Shown: one piece after another, positions 5,693-10,406 of the stretch | Layout: each line of letters begins with the position of its first letter | Position numbering within the stretch: position 1 is the stretch's first letter | Assembly (NCBI GenBank): GCA_947176655.1 | Contig: CAMWRK010000062.1 | Location: forward strand, 1-10,406 | Length of the DNA stretch: 10,406 nt | DNA from: an uncultured Prevotellaceae bacterium | GTDB lineage: Bacteria; Bacteroidota; Bacteroidia; Bacteroidales; Bacteroidaceae | Direction of reading: 5' to 3' | Program-made: the position numbers and the translations under genes | Notes under the pieces: model-generated | The model's input: the letters and a program-made list of their open reading frames with translations, nothing else | What the model was told of the DNA's origin: nothing | Database searches by the model: none

Positions 5693-6259
5693 ATGATTAA
5701 CTCACAAGACATTAAGAAGGGTACCTGCATCCGCATGGATGGCAAGCTCTATTTCTGTATTGATTTCCTGCACCGCAAGCCGGGTAAGGGTAACACCATC
5801 ATGAGCGTTACCTTGAAGGACGTTGTCAACGGCGGCGTATTGGAACGTCGTTTCAATATCGGTGAAAAACTGGAGGATGTCCGCGTGGAGCGTCGTCCAT
5901 ACCAGTATCTCTACGCCGAGGGCGAGGACTATGTGTTCATGAACAACGAGACTTTCGAACAGGTCAACATCGCTGCCGACCAGATTACCGGTGTCAAGTT
6001 CATGAAGGAGGGACAGAACGTTGAGGTTGTCACCGACGCCAGCACAGAGACCATCCTGTATGCCGAGCTGCCTGCCAAGGTGCACCTGGCCATATCATGG
6101 ACGGAGCCAGGTCTGAAGGGCGATACCGCCACCAACACTCTGAAGCCTGCAAAGCTGGAGACCGGTGCCGAGATTCGCGTGCCTCTCTTTATCAACGAGG
6201 GTGAGATCGTAGAGGTGGACACCAGAGACGGAAGTTATCTGGGTCGCGTGAAAGCATAA
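5693..6259 (+). CDS. efp: Translation elongation factor P
   Basis: A 188-residue protein, the usual EF-P length, that relieves ribosomes stalled at polyproline stretches by binding between the P and E sites. It shows the KOW-like N-terminal domain (about 1-65) with the loop 'RKPGKGN' (28-34). Lys32 is at the position of the modified Lys34 of E. coli EF-P. Two OB-fold domains follow (about 67-127 and 131-187), and the C-terminus carries 'LFINEGEIVEVDTRDGSYLGR'-type sequence. No lysyl-modification enzyme (EpmA/EpmB) lies nearby, so the modification state is unknown. The ATG at 5693 is preceded by an A-rich leader rather than a Shine-Dalgarno sequence. It is the first gene of the plus-strand operon and is divergent from rpmH. 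Confidence 0.97.
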   Translation: MINSQDIKKGTCIRMDGKLYFCIDFLHRKPGKGNTIMSVTLKDVVNGGVLERRFNIGEKLEDVRVERRPYQYLYAEGEDYVFMNNETFEQVNIAADQITGVKFMKEGQNVEVVTDASTETILYAELPAKVHLAISWTEPGLKGDTATNTLKPAKLETGAEIRVPLFINEGEIVEVDTRDGSYLGRVKA

Positions 6260-6310
6260 ACGTCCCCTTGACCTTGAACCTATAGGGTGGGAGCGGTTGA
6301 AACAGTAACA

Positions 6311-7408
6311 ATGAAATACTCCCTCATCATTCCCGTCTACAATCGTCCCGATGAAGTAGGCGAGTTGCTTGCCAGCCTGGAGACTCAGACGCTGAAGGAC
6401 TTTGAGGTGGTGGTGGTCGAAGACGGCTCCACAGAGCCTTGCCTGAATGTTGTCAACGAGCATGCCTCCAGGCTGGCATTGCGCTATTTCGGAAAGCAGA
6501 ACAGCGGTCCGGGACAGTCCCGCAACTATGGCGCGGAACGTTCACAGGGCGAATACCTGATAGTCTTGGACAGCGACTGTGTGCTGCCTCCTGGCTATAT
6601 GCAGGCTGTGGACGATGAGTTGCGCCGCGAGCCGTGCGATGCCTTCGGCGGCCCTGACAGGGCGCACAGAAGTTTTACTCCGGTGCAGAAGGCCATCAAT
6701 TACTCCATGACCTCGTTTTTCACTACGGGAGGTATACGCGGCGGCAAGAAGAAATTGGACAAGTTCTATCCTCGTTCTTTCAACATGGGCATACGTGCCG
6801 GTCTGTATCGTCGTCTTGGCGGTTTTGCTTCAATGCGTTTCGGCGAGGATATAGACTTCAGCATACGCATCTTCGACAGCGGAGCCTCGTGCCGCCTTTT
6901 CCCCGAAGCGTGGGTGTGGCACAAGCGGCGTACCGACATGAAGAAGTTTTTCAAACAGGTGCACAACAGCGGCATTGCACGCATCAATCTCTGGAAACGC
7001 CATCCCGGAAGCCTGAAACCGGTGCATCTCCTGCCTGCGGTGTTTACGGTGGGCGTGTGCTTTCTTGCTGTTCTTCTGCTTGCCGGACTTTCGGTTGTAG
7101 GCTACTCCCTGTATGGCGACATTGCCGCCTCACGCCTTGGCGATACCGGTGTCGTGCTGAGCGGTTGGACGATTGCCGGCATACTGACGAGCGCTGTCGC
7201 ACTGTTGCCTGTTGTCCTGTTTTCCATGCTGATATTCATGGACTCGCTGCTGCGCAACCGCTCCTTGCGTGTGGCATGGCTCAGTGTGTGGTCATCCTTT
7301 ATACAGCTGACGGGTTATGGCAGCGGTTTCCTGCGTGCCTGGTGGTTGCGGTGCGTGTGTTCGCGCAATGAGGAATTGCAGGCTTTCAGGGACAATTTCT
7401 ATAAGTAG
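6311..7408 (+). CDS. Family 2 (GT-A) membrane glycosyltransferase
   Basis: A 365-residue protein. The N-terminal GT-A domain starts 'MKYSLIIPVYNRPDEV', with the nucleotide-binding 'VVEDGS' (35-40), the metal/sugar-nucleotide motif Asp-Ser-Asp (87-89) and the acceptor-side 'FGEDIDFSIR' (177-186), whose Glu-Asp fits the catalytic base of GT2 enzymes. Two hydrophobic helices follow (about 240-268 and 282-313), plus a third weaker stretch near 322-345, so the enzyme is membrane-bound. The family transfers a sugar from a nucleotide-sugar to a lipid or glycan acceptor; neither substrate can be assigned. The ATG at 6311 is preferred to an upstream GTG at 6287 because it places the beta-strand 'YSLIIPVYN' at the N-terminus. 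It follows efp by 51 bp with no promoter match between, and precedes radC by 18 bp. Confidence 0.9.
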   Translation: MKYSLIIPVYNRPDEVGELLASLETQTLKDFEVVVVEDGSTEPCLNVVNEHASRLALRYFGKQNSGPGQSRNYGAERSQGEYLIVLDSDCVLPPGYMQAVDDELRREPCDAFGGPDRAHRSFTPVQKAINYSMTSFFTTGGIRGGKKKLDKFYPRSFNMGIRAGLYRRLGGFASMRFGEDIDFSIRIFDSGASCRLFPEAWVWHKRRTDMKKFFKQVHNSGIARINLWKRHPGSLKPVHLLPAVFTVGVCFLAVLLLAGLSVVGYSLYGDIAASRLGDTGVVLSGWTIAGILTSAVALLPVVLFSMLIFMDSLLRNRSLRVAWLSVWSSFIQLTGYGSGFLRAWWLRCVCSRNEELQAFRDNFYK

Positions 7409-7426
7409 GGTGGCGTATAGTATGCT

Positions 7427-8104
7427 ATGAAGATAAAGGATTGGTCGGACGATGAGAGACCCCGTGAGCGGGTCATGGCCATGGGACCCGGGGCTGTGAG
7501 CAACGCGGAACTGCTGGCAATACTCATCGGGAGCGGCACGCCTGAGGTGACAAGCGTGGATCTGATGCGCCGCATACTTGGCGACCACGGCGACAGTCTG
7601 CGTGCGCTGGGTACTATGTCCCGCGAGGAACTCCAGACATACAGCGGCATAGGACCGGCCAAGGCCGTGACCATACAGTCCGCCCTGGAACTGGGCAAAC
7701 GGCTGATGCGCGAGGCGAGGGGACCCAAAGCCCGTTTTGTGGATTCAGGAGATGTCCAGGAGTATTTCCGTTCGCGCATGATGGACTTGCCGCACGAAGA
7801 ATGCCATCTGTTGCTGCTGGATGTGCAGAACCGTTTTCTGGGCTATCACGTTGTCAGTCGTGGTGGCATATCAGAGTCCACCGTTGACATCCGCCTTATC
7901 CTGCGCCATGCACTCATTACCGGTGCTCCGCACCTTGTCATAGCCCACAACCACCCGAGCGGCAACCCGTTGCCAAGCCGCCAGGATGACGAACTGACGC
8001 GCCGTGTCCAGCAGGCATGCCAGACGCTTGCGCTACGTATGCTGGATCATATAATAATAGGTGACAATACATATTATTCCTATGCCGACGAGGGTAAACT
8101 CTGA
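7427..8104 (+). CDS. radC: RadC-family JAB/MPN-domain protein
   Basis: A 225-residue protein of normal RadC length. The N-terminal part contains a helix-hairpin-helix-like segment 'YSGIGPAKAVTI' (72-83). The C-terminal part is a JAB/JAMM metalloprotease-like domain with 'HNHPSGNPLPSRQDD' (174-188). His174, His176 and Asp187 are the expected metal ligands, and an upstream Glu in 'HEECHLLLLD' (123-132) is the likely catalytic Glu. The function is unsettled: the DNA-repair role suggested by the name has been questioned, and no biochemical activity is generally agreed. This copy is chromosomal and embedded in the efp operon, unlike the many RadC homologues carried on mobile elements. The ATG at 7427 follows the glycosyltransferase stop by 18 bp. 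Confidence 0.93.
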   Translation: MKIKDWSDDERPRERVMAMGPGAVSNAELLAILIGSGTPEVTSVDLMRRILGDHGDSLRALGTMSREELQTYSGIGPAKAVTIQSALELGKRLMREARGPKARFVDSGDVQEYFRSRMMDLPHEECHLLLLDVQNRFLGYHVVSRGGISESTVDIRLILRHALITGAPHLVIAHNHPSGNPLPSRQDDELTRRVQQACQTLALRMLDHIIIGDNTYYSYADEGKL

Positions 8105-8143
8105 TGCCCGAATGCGATGCCGGCTAACAGAACGAAGATGACA

Positions 8144-8473
8144 ATGGATAACAACGTACAGGAAACCTTGTCCATAGAGGAAAGAGCCGTGGAACTGCTG
8201 AAGACGGTTTTCGACCCCGAAATACCTGTCAACGTCTACGACCTGGGACTGATATACCGTATAGAAGTCAAGGACGACAATAAGACACTGGAGGTGGATA
8301 TGACGCTGACGGCACCTAACTGTCCTGCCGCCGACTTCATCGTGGAGGATGTGCGGCAGAAGCTGGAGAGCATAGGCGGACTGGAGAGGGTAGACGTCAA
8401 TCTGGTGTTTGACCCCGAGTGGAACAAGGACATGATGACCGAAGAGGCCAAAGTGGAACTTGGATTCCTGTAG
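8144..8473 (+). CDS. DUF59/MIP18-family iron-sulfur assembly factor
   Basis: A 109-residue protein made almost wholly of one DUF59 (MIP18/SufT-like) domain. It shows 'TVFDPEIPVNVYDLGLIY' early in the domain, then 'MTLTAPNCPAADF' with the conserved cysteine thought to matter for cluster handling, and 'VNLVFDPEWNKDMMTEEAK' near the end. Relatives act in maturation of iron-sulfur proteins, as stand-alone carriers or SUF-pathway helpers. No other suf or isc gene is in the window, so it is a solitary copy. The start at 8144 (MDNNVQETL) was chosen because homologues begin close to the 'ERAVELLK' helix. ATGs at 8117 and 8138 in the same frame are possible and would add up to nine residues. It lies 39 bp after radC and 42 bp before lpxH. 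Confidence 0.9.
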   Translation: MDNNVQETLSIEERAVELLKTVFDPEIPVNVYDLGLIYRIEVKDDNKTLEVDMTLTAPNCPAADFIVEDVRQKLESIGGLERVDVNLVFDPEWNKDMMTEEAKVELGFL

Positions 8474-8515
8474 TCCTCACAACATGCGGAATGACTTGAA
8501 AAACATACGGACGGA

Positions 8516-9373
8516 ATGAAGAAGACCTATTTCCTGAGCGATGCTCACCTTGGCAGCAGAGCCACAGCGGACAGCCGCGAACGTGAGAAGAAGCTGTGCC
8601 GTTTTTTGGATTCTGTCCGTAGCGATGACGATGACATATATTTCCTTGGTGACATTTTCGACTTCTGGTTTGAATACCGCAACGTTGTTCCCAAGGGCTT
8701 CACACGTTTTCTCGGCAAGCTCTCCGAACTGACGGACGAGGGTGTGGAGGTGCATTTCTTCACCGGAAACCACGACATGTGGACTTTCGGCTATTTGCGT
8801 GACGAATGTGGTGTCTGCGTCCATACCATGTCATGCGAGATTGCCCTGCCATTGGCAACCGGTGGCAGTCTCACCGCTATGGTTGGACACGGCGACGGGC
8901 TAGGGGATAGCAACCGCGGATTCCGCCTCCTCCGTAGCATATTCCATTCCCCCCTGTGCCGATGGCTTTTCCGCAATGTTTTTCCGCCCGACCTTGGAAT
9001 GGAGTTCGGCCTCCGTTGGGCAAAGTCCAGCCGTATCAGGCACTCTTCCGTTGTCGTGGCAGAGAATGGTGACAGACTTACGGTCTCGGCTGACGGTGTA
9101 GTCACTAATGCCTTGGGTGATGTCCTTGCCCGCAACATTGGCATGGCGGAGCCTTTCAAAGGCGAGTCTGAGGAACCGCTTGTACTCTTTTCCAAACAAT
9201 ATCTTCGTGAACATTCCGGCACTTCATTCTTCATTTTCGGCCACAGGCACATAGAAATAGACCTGATGCTTTCCGCGCAGAGCCGCCTTCTCGTTTTGGG
9301 CGAATGGATGACACTGTTCACCTATGCCATATGGGACGGCGAAAATATGCAGCTGAACAATTTTGAGGATTAG
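8516..9373 (+). CDS. lpxH: UDP-2,3-diacylglucosamine diphosphatase
   Basis: A 285-residue calcineurin-type metallophosphoesterase that would hydrolyse UDP-2,3-diacylglucosamine to lipid X and UMP in lipid A synthesis, at the cytoplasmic face of the inner membrane. The full metal-site series is visible: 'SDAHLG' (Asp9, His11), 'GDIFDFW' (Asp46), 'GNHD' (Asn85, His86), 'GHGDG' (His125) and 'GHRH' (His243, His245). 'FFTGNHDMW' and the 'DFWFEY' context fit the Bacteroidales form of LpxH. It is longer than E. coli LpxH (240 residues). An extra segment with a Val/Asp/Gly-rich beta-like pattern lies between 'RWAKSSR' (167-173) and 'LVLFSKQYL' (222-230), before the last metal motif. It is the last gene of the efp operon, and no clear terminator follows. 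Confidence 0.93.
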   Translation: MKKTYFLSDAHLGSRATADSREREKKLCRFLDSVRSDDDDIYFLGDIFDFWFEYRNVVPKGFTRFLGKLSELTDEGVEVHFFTGNHDMWTFGYLRDECGVCVHTMSCEIALPLATGGSLTAMVGHGDGLGDSNRGFRLLRSIFHSPLCRWLFRNVFPPDLGMEFGLRWAKSSRIRHSSVVVAENGDRLTVSADGVVTNALGDVLARNIGMAEPFKGESEEPLVLFSKQYLREHSGTSFFIFGHRHIEIDLMLSAQSRLLVLGEWMTLFTYAIWDGENMQLNNFED

Positions 9374-9409
9374 GTTGAACGAAGAGCGGGTGAGCGGTGA
9401 GAGATGGTG

Positions 9410-10406
9410 TCACCTGGTCTTGACGACCTTGGCGGCAGTATTCTTGAATTGCGGCATGGCCTGTCCAATGTCGGCATTGATGTATGTGGGGTCGCATACG
9501 GTATATCGTCTGCCCTCTACCGTAAGATGGTCTCCGAACACGTCGGTGTTGAAGCATACCGCCGTGGCCAGGTGTCCGGGATAGTGCAGCAGGACGACAT
9601 CCAGCCCCAGCAGTTCGCGCACCAGCACCGTATACAGGATGGCTCTGTCCTCACAGTCCGAATAGGGATAGAACAGCGTCTCGTCGGCGAACAGAGGCCG
9701 CTCCGTGCCGAACTGCTCGTCATCGGTGGCATATTCAAAGGCCGTCTGCACGAAATGCAGCAACATGTTGGCGGCATCGGAAGCGCTTTTTCCGGCAATG
9801 CACTTTTTCAGCACAGGGTATAGCTGCTCCCTGGCCTGACGGCTCAGGGAGGCATTGGCATAGATGTCCCAGCAGCTGTTCAGGGGATAGTCGTTGTAGA
9901 ATGCCATAAGGTTACGGTTCACGGAGACATCGGCCTCCATGCTGTCGTCATGCTTTGACTGCAGGTGGCGCGGTGCGTTTCTGCTGACTGGCAGGGCCGG
10001 ATGTTCGGGGATGCGCAGCGAGAAATACCGCTCCCCAGGAAATTCACGGTTGAAGACATTGAACCGGGAGGATTTTGACTGCGTATCCATAATGTAGTAA
10101 TGTATGCCGCCTATGTCCAGATAGGAATACATGTAGATTGTCTCTTCCGACGGCAGCAGGAGCACAAGCCTGTCGCCTGTGCGTGCCATGCGCACCTTGT
10201 ATCCCGACTGCGTGAGGATATGCATCTGCATCAGGCGTGCCTCGTTGAGCCGCCCGGGAGGGAAGAATGCCGTTGTCATCTGCTCCACGAAGCGTACATA
10301 TCCCCAGTCGCACAAGCGCAGCCTGTCGCGGTAGTCAAGGCATCGGGATATGACGGGCAGGTATACATCCTTTGAAAGCACCTGCCAGCCGTCGGCAACG
10401 CTGTTC
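9410..10406 (-). CDS. Transglutaminase-like domain protein (5' partial)
   Basis: The frame is open from the right edge to the TGA at 9412-9410, giving 332 visible residues. The N-terminus lies beyond the window; the GTG at 10381 is an internal Val codon. The C-terminal third carries a likely transglutaminase/cysteine-protease-type triad. The Cys is in 'SDCEDRAILY' (codon near 9655), the His in 'YPGHLATAV' (codon near 9574) and the Asp in 'TVCDPTY' (codon near 9493). Spacing and order (Cys, His, Asp) fit that superfamily. The preceding helix 'LLHFVQTAFEYATDDEQFG' also matches the usual 'fvqd...Y..d' lead-in. The N-terminal visible part has beta-rich sequence of no family I can name. Similar proteins occur in Bacteroidales genomes, mostly as hypothetical proteins. 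Substrate and location are unknown. The gene is convergent with lpxH, 36 bp apart. Confidence 0.7.
   Translation of the reverse strand, partial: NSVADGWQVLSKDVYLPVISRCLDYRDRLRLCDWGYVRFVEQMTTAFFPPGRLNEARLMQMHILTQSGYKVRMARTGDRLVLLLPSEETIYMYSYLDIGGIHYYIMDTQSKSSRFNVFNREFPGERYFSLRIPEHPALPVSRNAPRHLQSKHDDSMEADVSVNRNLMAFYNDYPLNSCWDIYANASLSRQAREQLYPVLKKCIAGKSASDAANMLLHFVQTAFEYATDDEQFGTERPLFADETLFYPYSDCEDRAILYTVLVRELLGLDVVLLHYPGHLATAVCFNTDVFGDHLTVEGRRYTVCDPTYINADIGQAMPQFKNTAAKVVKTR

Noticed and set aside
9405..9414. Short GGTG/CACC palindrome at the lpxH-transglutaminase convergence as a terminator
   Set aside because: The stem is four base pairs with a one-base loop and no T-tract follows on either strand.

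Overview
The window reads as a chromosomal segment of a member of the Bacteroidales (phylum Bacteroidota). The evidence is a NigD-like lipoprotein (a family largely confined to this group), three promoters that fit the Bacteroidota form (TTTG or TTG, 19-20 bp, TAnnTTTG), no clear Shine-Dalgarno sequences, and Bacteroidales-type versions of L34, EF-P, Ddl and LpxH. Genes are tightly packed and GC-moderate. The only long gap, between rpmH and efp, is AT-rich. I see no insertion sequence, prophage, CRISPR array, tRNA or rRNA gene.

Layout. (1) Bases 1-311, plus strand: the last ~100 residues of an RND efflux transporter. (2) Bases 321-4890, minus strand: a five-gene envelope-leaning operon, transcribed PASTA membrane protein -> RluA-family pseudouridine synthase -> D-Ala-D-Ala ligase -> PlsB/PlsC-like acyltransferase -> NigD-like lipoprotein. 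Several junctions overlap or nearly touch, and a promoter lies just upstream. (3) Bases 4891-5254, minus strand: a hairpin terminator, rpmH (ribosomal protein L34, only 51 aa) and its promoter. (4) Bases 5255-5692: a gap with no convincing gene, carrying the efp promoter. (5) Bases 5693-9373, plus strand: efp -> family 2 glycosyltransferase -> radC -> DUF59/MIP18-type Fe-S assembly factor -> lpxH, closely spaced and probably co-transcribed. (6) Bases 9410-10406, minus strand: the C-terminal part of a protein with a transglutaminase-like Cys-His-Asp signature, convergent with lpxH.

Together, the divergent rpmH/efp pair supplies two translation proteins. Each is next to an operon mixing housekeeping and envelope functions: peptidoglycan precursor synthesis (Ddl), acyl transfer to lipid, lipid A synthesis (LpxH), and a membrane glycosyltransferase. 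Most of the window is conserved core genome. The less-understood parts are the kinase-less PASTA protein, the acyltransferase with a stretched HX5D motif and its coupled NigD-like lipoprotein, the extra segment in LpxH, and the transglutaminase-like protein. I found no clear undescribed multi-gene system.
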